From Phormidesmis priestleyi (GTDB taxonomy: Bacteria > Cyanobacteriota > Cyanobacteriia > Phormidesmidales > Phormidesmidaceae), in assembly GCA_003242115.1 (NCBI GenBank), contig QBMP01000107.1, forward strand, positions 1 through 13,199: DNA of 13,199 nucleotides, written 5' to 3'. The translations under genes were made by a program, and so were the position numbers. Below are positions 6,464 through 13,197 of the stretch, one piece after another. Positions within the stretch are counted from its first letter, which is position 1. Each line of letters starts with the position of its first letter. The notes under the pieces are model-generated. The model had not been told where the DNA came from and did not search any database. It worked only from the letters and a program-made list of their open reading frames with translations.

Positions 6464-6824
6464 TACCGCTGCACTCAGTCAAAAAATCAGCGCTTTTGTC
6501 ACCAGCCCCGGCCATGTGCAAGGAGCTGCGCTCGTCACTCCAGAAGGCTTACCGATTGCGGCTACGCTGCCCATCGGCTTAGAAGAAACGCGGGCAGCGG
6601 CAATGGCAGCAGCGGTGATGACGATAGGCTCTAGCATCGGCACAGAACTCCAACGCGGCCCCATGCAACATATTTTGCTAGAAGGCACCGAAGGCTACAG
6701 CATTCTTACCCTTTGCGGCCCCGAAGCCCTGTTGCTCATACTTGCTAGCCGTGAGGTCAAGCAAGGCATTCTCATGCTCGAAATCCGCCGCCTCGTCACC
6801 GAAATCACCCAAATTATCCGCTAA
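6453..6824 (+). CDS. Roadblock/LC7 domain protein
   Basis: This is a 123-residue single-domain protein. I start it at the ATG at 6453 (MAIDTAALSQKISAFVTSPG) because the family begins there and the longer frame to 6390 only adds residues read out of frame from the upstream gene. Family features are HVQGAALVTPEGLPIAATLP (21-40), the helix EETRAAAMAAAVMTIGSSIG (44-63), the strands MQHILLEGTEGYSILTLCGP (71-90) and ALLLILASREVKQGILMLEIRRLV (92-115). Bacterial members such as MglB regulate small Ras-like GTPases in motility or polarity. No GTPase is encoded in this window. The start overlaps the end of the preceding gene by 11 bases (6453-6463), which points to coupled translation. The domain call is secure; the partner is unknown. 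Confidence 0.9.
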   Translation: MAIDTAALSQKISAFVTSPGHVQGAALVTPEGLPIAATLPIGLEETRAAAMAAAVMTIGSSIGTELQRGPMQHILLEGTEGYSILTLCGPEALLLILASREVKQGILMLEIRRLVTEITQIIR

Positions 6825-6835
6825 CACCCGCGCGT

Positions 6836-6841
6836 TATAAT
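6836..6841 (+). promoter_or_regulatory. -10 box (TATAAT) before the Uma2-family gene
   Basis: A perfect TATAAT lies 30 bases before the ATG at 6872, just after the stop of the Roadblock gene. The expected -35 region (about 6813-6818, ATTATC) is poor. It suggests that the Uma2-family gene can be transcribed separately from the gamma-CA operon. Confidence 0.4.
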
Positions 6842-6871
6842 GCGATTAGCTCCGATAGGGATTACAACCTC

Positions 6872-7474
6872 ATGACTATCGATCTTGCACCTCAAGCGAT
6901 GACCCCTCAAGTGATGACCTTAGAGGACTATCTAAATCATGACGATGAGACGGCTACCCGCTACGAACTAATTGATGGAATGCTCGTTGAAATGGCCCCT
7001 GAAAGTCCTATCAATCCTACAATCGCAATGTTTTTAGCGATTCATTTTTTTCAGCAAGGCATCCCACACCACTGCCTTGCCATTGGCCATGAAATACAAG
7101 TTCCTGCTCAGAAAGTAACTGCCAGAAGGCCAGACTTAGTAGTACACTCTGACGCCTCAGCCGCCGCCATTTTGCAAGACAGGATTCTCCGACTCAATCA
7201 GCCCGTCCCCAGATTAGTGATAGAGGTTGTCTCCAGCAGCGATACCAATCAGAAATCTCGTGATCGAGACTATGTACATAAGCGTGAAAACTACGCACAG
7301 CGCGGCATTCCTGAATATTGGATTATTGATCCAGCGGCATCAATTGTTTTAATCTTGCAGCTGATCAATGGCGCGTATCAAGAGCAAGAATTTGTAGAAC
7401 ACCAACAACTCGCATCACCTACCTTTCCTGATCTGCAACTCACCGCTAATCAGGTGCTAAAAGCCGGACTGTAA
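6872..7474 (+). CDS. Uma2 family (DUF820) PD-(D/E)xK nuclease-fold protein
   Basis: This is a 200-residue protein of the large Uma2/DUF820 family, which is greatly expanded in cyanobacteria and has a restriction-endonuclease-like fold of unsettled function. The N-terminal signature MTLEDYLNHDD...RYELIDGMLVEMAPES (15-45) is present. The putative catalytic set is Asp88 (RRPDLVV), Glu118 (VIEVVS) and Lys137 (DYVHKRENYAQRGIPEYWIID, 133-153). All expected residues are intact and the length is normal. Other ATGs at residues 10 and 15 are possible starts, but the family commonly has a short lead before the LEDY motif. It is a solitary gene, convergent with the TRIC gene 54 bp away. Confidence 0.9.
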   Translation: MTIDLAPQAMTPQVMTLEDYLNHDDETATRYELIDGMLVEMAPESPINPTIAMFLAIHFFQQGIPHHCLAIGHEIQVPAQKVTARRPDLVVHSDASAAAILQDRILRLNQPVPRLVIEVVSSSDTNQKSRDRDYVHKRENYAQRGIPEYWIIDPAASIVLILQLINGAYQEQEFVEHQQLASPTFPDLQLTANQVLKAGL

Positions 7475-7477
7475 ATA

Positions 7478-7501
7478 AATCTCTAAATCAATCTCTAAAT
7501 C
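7478..7501. repeat. 12-bp tandem duplication between convergent genes
   Basis: AATCTCTAAATC is present twice in direct tandem (7478-7489 and 7490-7501), directly after the Uma2-family stop codon. No hairpin terminator is evident in this 54-bp convergent gap. Confidence 0.9.
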
Positions 7502-7528
7502 AATTTAAAAAGTTGCTGAAGGTCTGCT

Positions 7529-8158
7529 TTAATTTGAGGAAGAAGGGTCGTCAGAGAGGCTAAATATTGGTAGCATCAGGCCCCAGATGATAGCGGCTAA
7601 CCTGAGTCCGGCGACAACAATCATCCCGATCATCGCGGCCCAAGGCTGCATTAGCCCTATCCACTGCAAGCAAAGATACACTGAGATGCCGACAATAGCA
7701 GCGGTCGCGTAAATGCGGCCGCGCCTGAGTAATACCGGGATATCGGCTAGCAATACGTCTCGCAGCACGCCGCCTGCGGTGCCGGTAATTGTGCCCATGA
7801 CCACGACGATAATGGCCGATGAATTTACCTGCTGCGTCGTTTGTGCACCGACGATAGAAAACAGCGCTAGGCCAAGCGCATCAGCAATTAGCAAGCTTCT
7901 ATGCGGCGGCTTAAAAAATTTGGCATAGCCGACGGTGAGCAAAGCCGCGCCCAAAATAATTGGTAGATAAACCGGATTCTCGATCCAAAATACCGGATGG
8001 CTATCTAGTAAAATATCTCGCAGGGTGCCGCCGCCTGTTGCAGTTACAAGGGCAATCACCACGACACCCAATAAATCGAGCTGTTTGCGGCCCGCTGCTA
8101 ACGCTCCACTAACGGCAAATACTGCCACTCCAATTAATTCAAGACCATACAGAACCAA
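7529..8158 (-). CDS. TRIC family (UPF0126/YadS-like) membrane protein
   Basis: This is a 209-residue integral membrane protein with seven predicted hydrophobic segments. It carries the internal duplication typical of UPF0126, with GGGTLRDIL (42-50) in the first half and GGVLRDVL (129-136) in the second, each at a glycine-rich helix break. Prokaryotic relatives of the TRIC channels form trimers that conduct K+ or Na+; other roles have been proposed for bacterial members. The Asp-rich and Ser-rich C-terminal tail is probably cytosolic. The start at 8158 gives the usual short N-terminus ([23 protein letters not shown]). The gene is single, with the upstream gap rich in hairpins. Confidence 0.92.
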   Translation of the reverse strand: MVLYGLELIGVAVFAVSGALAAGRKQLDLLGVVVIALVTATGGGTLRDILLDSHPVFWIENPVYLPIILGAALLTVGYAKFFKPPHRSLLIADALGLALFSIVGAQTTQQVNSSAIIVVVMGTITGTAGGVLRDVLLADIPVLLRRGRIYATAAIVGISVYLCLQWIGLMQPWAAMIGMIVVAGLRLAAIIWGLMLPIFSLSDDPSSSN

Positions 8159-8207
8159 AATCGCACCTCATGTTGCTATGCCTGAGGTTAACAACTTTAC
8201 ACATCAA

Positions 8208-8246
8208 TATCGCTGAGATCCAGCAATGTGCCAAATCTCAGCGATA
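8208..8246. other. 12-bp perfect inverted repeat upstream of the TRIC gene
   Basis: TATCGCTGAGAT (8208-8219) and ATCTCAGCGATA (8235-8246) are exact complements around a 15-base loop. A smaller hairpin CCTCA (8166-8170) / TGAGG (8183-8187) lies between it and the TRIC start. Neither strand has a T tract after the stem. It could be an operator or a leader structure of the TRIC transcript. Confidence 0.5.
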
Positions 8247-8271
8247 GGAAGGTCGTAAGCATTAACTTAAG

Positions 8272-8304
8272 CTTTCGCCAAGGTGCGATGCTTTTGGCCG
8301 AAAG
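8272..8304. other. Bulged inverted repeat in the gap 8159-8346
   Basis: CTTTCGCCA (8272-8280) pairs with TGGCCGAAAG (8295-8304) with a single bulged base, around a 14-base loop. It sits between the two perfect inverted repeats of the same gap. No T tract follows. Confidence 0.4.
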
Positions 8305-8312
8305 AGGTGCTT

Positions 8313-8338
8313 GTGCTAGCAACAATTGTTGCTAGCAC
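8313..8338 (-). terminator. Perfect 26-bp palindrome just after the 8347-8931 gene
   Basis: GTGCTAGCAACAA (8313-8325) is followed at once by its exact reverse complement (8326-8338). It starts eight bases past the stop codon of the minus-strand gene ending at 8347, so it probably forms a very stable hairpin at the mRNA 3' end. No T tract follows, so it may be a processing or stability element rather than a true intrinsic terminator. It holds two GCTAGC hexamers. Confidence 0.5.
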
Positions 8339-8346
8339 TGATATGC

Positions 8347-8931
8347 TTAGCTACCAAAAAGGCCGCCAAAAGCTCCTTTCAATGCTGCAACACCATCTTC
8401 TGCTTGAGCCCAAATGTCGTCTTTTGACTCTTTCCCAACAAGTTCACGAGTACCTGTTCTAATCAAGATGCCTTTAAGGATTTCCTGATGCTTTCGGTTC
8501 AAGAAATTGGCTTTGTTGATCGGATCGATCACTTTTTCAAGGTCGTCTCCAGCGGCTTGGGCCGATTTGTGCACTAAAAGGCCGGTCATTACGAGCTGGT
8601 GTTTGAGAGCTTCGTGCTGCATAAACTTTTCGTACAGCGCTAGCTTGCTGCCAGCCATCATCTCTTCAATTTTGCTGGTCACTTCCTGCACTTTGTCACT
8701 AGCTTCGCCAGGGACGCCTAATTTGGTTATGGCTTCTTGCAGGGTAGCAATGCTGTTGCGGTCGTCTTTGAGCATTTCAGTCAAACGCTCAGTGATATCC
8801 GGATCGCCAGCGCTTGCTTGAATGAGCTTTTCCTCATTTGAAATCATCAGCGTTTGCAGCGTTTGCATGTCAGCTAGCTTGTCGGCAATGACCTGTAGCT
8901 GTGAGGTGTTAATAATAGAAATAGTCGCCAT
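8347..8931 (-). CDS. All-helical His-containing protein, possibly ferritin/hemerythrin-like
   Basis: This is a 194-residue protein predicted to be almost entirely helical, without signal peptide or membrane segments. I recall similar cyanobacterial proteins annotated loosely as hemerythrin-like, but I am not sure of the family. Regular helices run through 11-38 (QLQVIADKLADMQTLQTLMI), 45-72, 76-95 and 98-125. The stretch ALYEKFMQHEALKHQLVMTG (98-117) then LLVHKSAQ places His106, His111 and His121 on one segment, and His148 (NRKHQEILKG) lies on the next. These could bind metal, but the spacing does not prove an HHE motif. The tail is Gly/Phe-rich (AFGGLFGS). A strong ribosome-binding site, AAGGAGAG, lies eight bases before the ATG at 8931. 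The gene stands alone, downstream of and co-directed with the D-Ala-D-Ala ligase gene (160-bp gap). Confidence 0.7.
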   Translation of the reverse strand: MATISIINTSQLQVIADKLADMQTLQTLMISNEEKLIQASAGDPDITERLTEMLKDDRNSIATLQEAITKLGVPGEASDKVQEVTSKIEEMMAGSKLALYEKFMQHEALKHQLVMTGLLVHKSAQAAGDDLEKVIDPINKANFLNRKHQEILKGILIRTGTRELVGKESKDDIWAQAEDGVAALKGAFGGLFGS

Positions 8932-8938
8932 GTGAGTG

Positions 8939-8946
8939 GCTCTCCT
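8939..8946 (-). promoter_or_regulatory. Strong Shine-Dalgarno site
   Basis: The minus strand reads AAGGAGAG then eight bases and ATG at 8931. It is the clearest ribosome-binding site in the window, most other genes having weak ones, which suggests good translation of the helical protein. Confidence 0.7.
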
Positions 8947-9091
8947 TTGATGGGGTCAACTTTTACCAGTATTGTTGTTGGCAGCGGTTTTCTCATCCGT
9001 CGCTAGCTATAAAACTAAGTTGGTCTTAAGGTCTAGTCCATTGGAGTTAATTGATAAGAGTTTGTTGTTTGTAGCGTGCAATCAGCGCTGT

Positions 9092-10186
9092 TTAATCGGA
9101 ATGAGTGGCTTTGAGCGTTCTTTCGAGACCTAATTGAATTAGCTTATCGACTAGATCAGGGAAGCCTACGCCGGAGGCTTGCCACATCATTGGGTACATG
9201 CTAGTGGCGGTGAATCCGGGCATTGTGTTGATTTCATTGATGAGAATTTCACCCGTCGATTCGAGGTAGAAAAAGTCTACACGGGAGATGCCCGCCGCAT
9301 CAATGGCTTGGAAGGCTTGAATGGCCATTGCTTGAATGCGATCGCGTACCTCATCTGGCACTGGCGAAGGAATCAACAGCTGCGCCCCGCCTTCGCTGTA
9401 CTTCGCCTCGTAGTCATAAAAGTCATTGCTAAAGCGAGTTTCACCGAGCACCGATGCCTTCGGGTCGTCATTGCCCAAAATCGAGCACTCCACCTCGCGC
9501 GCCACCACGCCTGCTTCGACAATCACCCGGCGGTCATAGCTAGCCGCGCTGTCGAGAGCGGCCTCTAGCTCCCGGCGATTCGTGGCCTTGGCAATACCGA
9601 CCGAAGAGCCTAAGTTTGCAGGCTTGACGAAGCAAGGGTAGCCCAATTCTGCTTCCAACTCATCGCATAGCTTTGGAAAAATGCACGGGTTGGAGTAAAT
9701 TTGCGATCGCGAAACACCTCGGTACTTCACTTGGGGCAAGCCAACTTGCGCAAAGGCACTTTTCATCGCTAGTTTATCCATGCCGAGCGCCGAACCCAAA
9801 ACGCCGCAGCCGACATAGGGCATTTGCAACACTTCAAACAGCCCTTGTAAAGTGCCATCTTCACCATTAGGGCCGTGTAAAACCGGGAACCAAATGCCGA
9901 TATCGCCCAATTCATGCAAATTGGGGAGGCGTTGGGCTAAAGCTGCCATCTCCGGTAGCTCACCCAGTTTGCTATCATCCGCCAAGGATTTACCTGCCGT
10001 GAGGACTTGCTGCGCTATCTCACCACTGACCCAGCCGCCGTCTTTACGGATGTAAACAGGCACCACGATATACTTCTCTGCATTGGCATCTGCCGCCAAT
10101 GCTTGCGCGATCGCCCCTGCCGAGCGAATCGATACCTCGTGCTCTCCCGAACGCCCCCCAAACAGCAAGCCTACCCGCATAGCCAT
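9092..10186 (-). CDS. ddl: D-alanine--D-alanine ligase
   Basis: This ATP-grasp enzyme joins two D-alanines for peptidoglycan precursor synthesis in the cytosol. It is 364 residues, the normal length. Landmarks are the N-terminal [17 protein letters not shown] (7-23), HGPNGEDG (104-111), [14 protein letters not shown] (185-198, ATP-binding), YDYEAKY (257-263), SRVDFFY (301-307) and the Mg2+-binding end [17 protein letters not shown] (316-332). All are intact. Two ATGs lie close together (10186 and 10180); an AAGGA sequence 10 bases before the first supports 10186. A strong terminator on the same strand at 10285-10330 separates it from upstream transcription, so it should have its own promoter in 10187-10284, though I see no clear -10/-35 pair there. 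Confidence 0.97.
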   Translation of the reverse strand: MAMRVGLLFGGRSGEHEVSIRSAGAIAQALAADANAEKYIVVPVYIRKDGGWVSGEIAQQVLTAGKSLADDSKLGELPEMAALAQRLPNLHELGDIGIWFPVLHGPNGEDGTLQGLFEVLQMPYVGCGVLGSALGMDKLAMKSAFAQVGLPQVKYRGVSRSQIYSNPCIFPKLCDELEAELGYPCFVKPANLGSSVGIAKATNRRELEAALDSAASYDRRVIVEAGVVAREVECSILGNDDPKASVLGETRFSNDFYDYEAKYSEGGAQLLIPSPVPDEVRDRIQAMAIQAFQAIDAAGISRVDFFYLESTGEILINEINTMPGFTATSMYPMMWQASGVGFPDLVDKLIQLGLERTLKATHSD

Positions 10187-10284
10187 CAGCTTTGAATCCT
10201 TTTAATGAGTCAATTTAAATCAGTCAGTTAAGATATATTGATCGATCCTCAGGCGATAGCGTATCACGGGCGTTGCGATCGCTC

Positions 10285-10330
10285 AAAAAAAAACGCCTAG
10301 ACTCATCAGAAACTGAGAATCCAAACGTTT
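10285..10330 (-). terminator. Intrinsic terminator on the minus strand
   Basis: On the minus strand AAACG (10330-10326) pairs with CGTTT (10295-10291), followed inwards by TTTGGA with TCTAGG (three G-U pairs), a two-base bulge, and CTCA with TGAG around an eight-base loop. The stem runs straight into nine Ts (complement of the A run at 10285-10293). On the plus strand the G-U pairs become mismatches and the tail is only TTTT. It therefore reads as a minus-strand terminator, yet no listed large gene lies upstream of it on that strand, which points to the micro-gene at 10375-10473. Confidence 0.65.
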
Positions 10331-10374
10331 TATCAGGGTGCATCTACCACTTACGTATTCGAGCGCTCGTGCCC

Positions 10375-10473
10375 TCATCCGGGCAAAAGCAGACTTTCCA
10401 AATGAATATAAAAACTGTGGTAGCTTAGGCCAAATTCCTCAAGCTTTCGCGCAATAATAGGCCGATTAGTCAT
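10375..10473 (-). CDS. Candidate micro-gene, 32 residues, unknown function
   Basis: The short minus-strand frame from ATG at 10473 encodes MTNRPIIARKLEEFGLSYHS then FYIHLESLLLPG. It lies wholly between the D-Ala-D-Ala ligase start (10186) and the plus-strand gene beginning at 10496, so it is not the shadow of another gene. Its composition looks protein-like: a basic N-terminus, then an amphipathic helix-like run with Leu, Phe and Tyr. A strong same-strand terminator ends 45 bases after its stop. The ATG is only 22 bases from the divergent GTG at 10496, so its promoter would have to overlap the start of that gene. The frame is also open further upstream to 10593, but that part is antisense to the plus-strand gene. 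No Shine-Dalgarno is evident. I do not recognise the family. Confidence 0.45.
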   Translation of the reverse strand: MTNRPIIARKLEEFGLSYHSFYIHLESLLLPG

Positions 10474-10495
10474 TTGCACATTACCCGGTGACGCT

Positions 10496-10828
10496 GTGAA
10501 GTATTTTTTTCTTGCCGATAGCTGGACGACAGGCAGAATTTGGGAATTCGGAGGACTGTGGAACGATCGCGCTAGACGCCGCTCGCCCGTCATTCAAAAG
10601 CAGACGCTGTGCATTCAAGAAAATGGCGACATCCTGCGCCTCTATGCCGTAGAAGAAGCTGTTTTGATGGTAGAAGTCTTACCGAAAGCCGCCGCCCAGT
10701 CTACCATTGGCCAAGTCGTACTCAAGCGCCTGCTCACAGCCGAACAAGCCATTGAAAAGCTATGCCAGGAAGAAACTATCTTTCAAGCACCCGAGCGCCC
10801 GGCAGAAGCGGTGATCAGTCAAGCTTAG
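10496..10828 (+). CDS. Small conserved cyanobacterial-type protein, function unknown
   Basis: This is a 110-residue soluble protein starting with GTG at 10496 (MKYFFLADSWTTGRIWEFGGLWN). The frame is open upstream to 10424, but no ATG lies there, and the MKY-F-L-D-WT-GR-WEFGGLW start fits proteins I recall from other cyanobacteria, so GTG is preferred. After a basic RARRR patch (25-29) come alternating beta-like strands (QKQTLCIQENGDILRLYAVEEAVLMVEVLP, 35-63) and a helical end (IGQVVLKRLLTAEQAIEKLCQEE, 71-93). No domain I can name is seen. It converges on the TolC gene 51 bp away and diverges from the micro-gene. Confidence 0.75.
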   Translation: MKYFFLADSWTTGRIWEFGGLWNDRARRRSPVIQKQTLCIQENGDILRLYAVEEAVLMVEVLPKAAAQSTIGQVVLKRLLTAEQAIEKLCQEETIFQAPERPAEAVISQA

Positions 10829-10879
10829 TGAACCTAACTTCGAGATCAGCAGTTCATCCCGATTGCCCGAAGAAAATAT

Positions 10880-12508
10880 CTACAGAGCCACATCCACATT
10901 GCTCACAGCTCTTTGAATAGCGGCCAAAGCCCGGTTATAGCCCAAAATAGCCGAGACGTTATTCACCTGAGCCTGAGTCAGTTCACTTTGAGCTGTGAGC
11001 ACTTCTAGCTGAGTGCCAACCCCCGCCTGAAGCCGCAAATTTGCCAAGGAAAGCGCTTCGGTAGCCTGACCTACTGCCACTTGCGAAGTCGCAATATTTT
11101 CCTGATTGGTCTGCAAGTTAAAGTAAGCCTGCTCCACATCAAAGCGGAACTGATCGAGGTTTTCGCTGAACTGCTCTTCAGAGATTTTTCCTGTAATCTC
11201 CCGCTGCTGAGCTTGCGCGCGAGCCGCACCACCGTCGTACAGCGTCATGCTAAAGCGAGCCCCAAACGAATAGCTATCTTGAGAATCATTTGCAAATTGA
11301 CTACCGCCTGACAGCGTTTGCTGAAGGCTGTAGTTTGCAAACAGGTTTACCCGAGGACGGATGGCCGCCAAAGCAATCTGCCGCTGCTGCTCACTGATAT
11401 CTGCCTGCAAAAGCTGTTGCTCTAGCTCAGCTCGATTTTGAAAAGCCAGCACAATACTTTCTTCCAGGGTATAAGGCCAGTTTGCAGCCACTGTTACAGG
11501 TGTCGTTTCAATACTGGCCGTCGGCGGTAAATTCAGTAGTCTAGCAATGTCTCTGCGAGCGATCCGCTGATTGCCTTGCGACTGAATCAGTGACTGACGC
11601 GCATTCGCAAACTGCACCTCGGCTCTAAGCACATCAAAGCGGGTGCCAACGCCTACCTCCTGGCGCAAGGTAGAATCGCGCAAATTACGCTCCGCCTCAT
11701 TCACAAAAGATTGGTTAATCCGAATCTGCTCGCCCGCTTCTTGCAGCGCATAGTAGGCATTAGCCGTTGTAAAGCGCACTTGTGCCTGCTGCGTTTCAAC
11801 CGTCAGCGCGCTGATTTCCTGCTGTAGCTCTGCCACTCGAATAGACGCCTCACGCGCTCCTCCAGTGAGCAAACCGTAGTCCACTTCTATCTGCCCACCT
11901 AAAACGGTGCTATTCAGGCTACTGGCCTGAGAGTTGGTCAAGTTAGCACTGGTCGATACGGTGGGTAGCCTCGCCGCGTTGGCTTCGTCCAAAGCAGCGG
12001 TTGCCTGCTCTAGCGTCAGTTCAGCCGCCTGTAGGGCTTGATTATTGCGATAGGCCAGCTCTACCGCCTGCTCTAGCGTCACCACCGGACTCACTTCGAT
12101 TTCGACTGCTTCAGGCGTCGTCGGAAACGTCAGCGGGTTGGGATCAGCAAACAAAATATCTGGCAGATTGCCAATATTTGGCTGAGCCGTCGGTACAGCA
12201 GCAGGCTCAGTTGGCTCGACTGGTTCGATAGTGCCACTGGGATCAATTCTAGGTAGTGAGGTAGGCGCAGAAGGCACGGGTTCTGAGTCGTTGGGATCTG
12301 GTGATACTGGATCTGGAGAAACAGGGGTTTCTAGCGTGGGTAAGCTGTCGTTATTAGGGGGCGGCGTCTGCTTTTCGCCTAACGCGATCACGATAGGTAA
12401 GAGGCCAGTTTTTTTCTGTTCAATTGCGGCATGAGCAGCGCGTGATAGCAAAGAAACCGAGCTGCTTACAGTCAGCAGTAGAAAAGCAGCAGACTTGAAA
12501 TATTGCAT
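10880..12508 (-). CDS. TolC family outer membrane protein
   Basis: This forms the outer-membrane channel of type I secretion or RND/MFS-type efflux. I place the start at the ATG at 12508 (542 residues). It gives a standard signal peptide MQYFKSAAFLLLTVSSSVSL..RAAHA with cleavage near residue 27, whereas the longer frame to 12580 adds 24 residues without features in front of it. Residues 45-135 are a Pro/Ser/Glu-rich linker often seen in cyanobacterial TolC proteins, perhaps spanning the thick peptidoglycan. Two OEP repeats follow: about 143-335, starting VTLEQAVELAYRNNQAL, and 347-540, starting TLEESIVLAFQNRAEL. Each contains a matching helix start, GVGTRFDVLRAEVQFANA (287-304) and GVGTQLEVLTAQSELTQA (496-513). 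The upstream radical SAM gene ends 134 bp before on the same strand; no adaptor or pump gene is nearby. Confidence 0.93.
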   Translation of the reverse strand: MQYFKSAAFLLLTVSSSVSLLSRAAHAAIEQKKTGLLPIVIALGEKQTPPPNNDSLPTLETPVSPDPVSPDPNDSEPVPSAPTSLPRIDPSGTIEPVEPTEPAAVPTAQPNIGNLPDILFADPNPLTFPTTPEAVEIEVSPVVTLEQAVELAYRNNQALQAAELTLEQATAALDEANAARLPTVSTSANLTNSQASSLNSTVLGGQIEVDYGLLTGGAREASIRVAELQQEISALTVETQQAQVRFTTANAYYALQEAGEQIRINQSFVNEAERNLRDSTLRQEVGVGTRFDVLRAEVQFANARQSLIQSQGNQRIARRDIARLLNLPPTASIETTPVTVAANWPYTLEESIVLAFQNRAELEQQLLQADISEQQRQIALAAIRPRVNLFANYSLQQTLSGGSQFANDSQDSYSFGARFSMTLYDGGAARAQAQQREITGKISEEQFSENLDQFRFDVEQAYFNLQTNQENIATSQVAVGQATEALSLANLRLQAGVGTQLEVLTAQSELTQAQVNNVSAILGYNRALAAIQRAVSNVDVAL

Positions 12509-12642
12509 AAGACTTATGAACGGTAGGCATGAACTGGATACAGAAATAGTCCGGGGGAAAGCGCAGTGCCCATAAGCCACAATACGATAGATAGCACCCA
12601 GGAAAGACCTCCGAAGAGACCTTTAAAACGTACGCTCTAATA
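12509..12642. other. Gap between the DUF512 and TolC genes
   Basis: These 134 bases separate two co-directed minus-strand genes. I see no convincing terminator after the stop at 12643 and no clear promoter for the TolC gene, so co-transcription is possible. Two similar strings, AAAGACCTCC (12601-12610) and AGAGACCTTT (12615-12624), form an imperfect direct repeat of AGACCT. Confidence 0.4.
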
Positions 12643-13197
12643 CTAAGGATGTCTGGGTAGGGTTGAACTTGTGCAGGCAGCAACCAATTCAGGAAGACCT
12701 TCCACCGATAGTACTAAACAGTTCAGTTTATTCGCAAGCTGAGCAAGCGACATATCATCTAAAAAATAAGTTTCTTCGGGGCGCTGACTGTCGCTTTGCT
12801 TCAGCATGAGTGCAGGCAGCAGCACCGCATCGCCTAAGACTTTACCCATTAGCTGGGAAGCAATGTCTTGACCTGTCAGCAGGCCCGTGACGGTAATTTC
12901 TTGGCCCCAATACTGACTGTTGAGGGGGGCCATGGTCACGCTTAGCCCTTCGATTTGGTTAAGCCGCTGCACAATCGGGGTAAAAGCCTGCTCGACGGCG
13001 TTGCCAACTACCCAAGTAAAAGATCGAACGGGCGAAACTGTGGGCGGTAGGGTAGCCGCTAGTGCCTCGAACTCTTTCAAAAATAGCCGAATCGAGCCCA
13101 CCCCATTGCCGATTTGTGGATATGCCTCGTAGTGGCTTTCAGGCGGCAGCGGCTGCCGCGCTAGCAAAAACCATTCATCTGCTAGCCAAGCAAAGGT
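12643..13197 (-). CDS. C-terminal part of a TIGR03279-like radical SAM protein (DUF512), truncated by the window
   Basis: These 184 residues belong to the DUF512 region found after the PDZ-like and radical SAM domains of a family conserved in cyanobacteria. Recognisable parts are DEWFLLARQPLPPESHYEAYPQIGNGVG..RLFLKEFE near the edge and ITVTGLLTGQDI with LLPALMLKQ further on, ending in VFLDD-type sequence (YFLDDMSL). The frame is open to the window edge (TFAWLADEWFLL before the TTG at 13167), so that TTG is an internal codon. The radical SAM CxxxCxxC cluster would lie outside the window, so it cannot be checked. The tail EGLPELVAACTSSTLPRHP is variable. Function is unknown; the gene precedes the TolC gene. 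Confidence 0.88.
   Translation of the reverse strand, partial: TFAWLADEWFLLARQPLPPESHYEAYPQIGNGVGSIRLFLKEFEALAATLPPTVSPVRSFTWVVGNAVEQAFTPIVQRLNQIEGLSVTMAPLNSQYWGQEITVTGLLTGQDIASQLMGKVLGDAVLLPALMLKQSDSQRPEETYFLDDMSLAQLANKLNCLVLSVEGLPELVAACTSSTLPRHP

Noticed and set aside
10291..10330. Hammerhead ribozyme, because the minus strand contains CTGATGAG
   Set aside because: The required GAAA box and three-stem layout are absent; the sequence is explained by the terminator stem.
12420..12683. Minus-strand 87-residue frame between the DUF512 and TolC genes
   Set aside because: It overlaps the ends of both genes in another frame and has no recognisable domain or good start.
13160..13167. TTG at 13167 as the start of the DUF512 protein
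   Set aside because: Conserved residues (ADEWFLL) continue upstream to the window edge, so the gene is truncated by the window.
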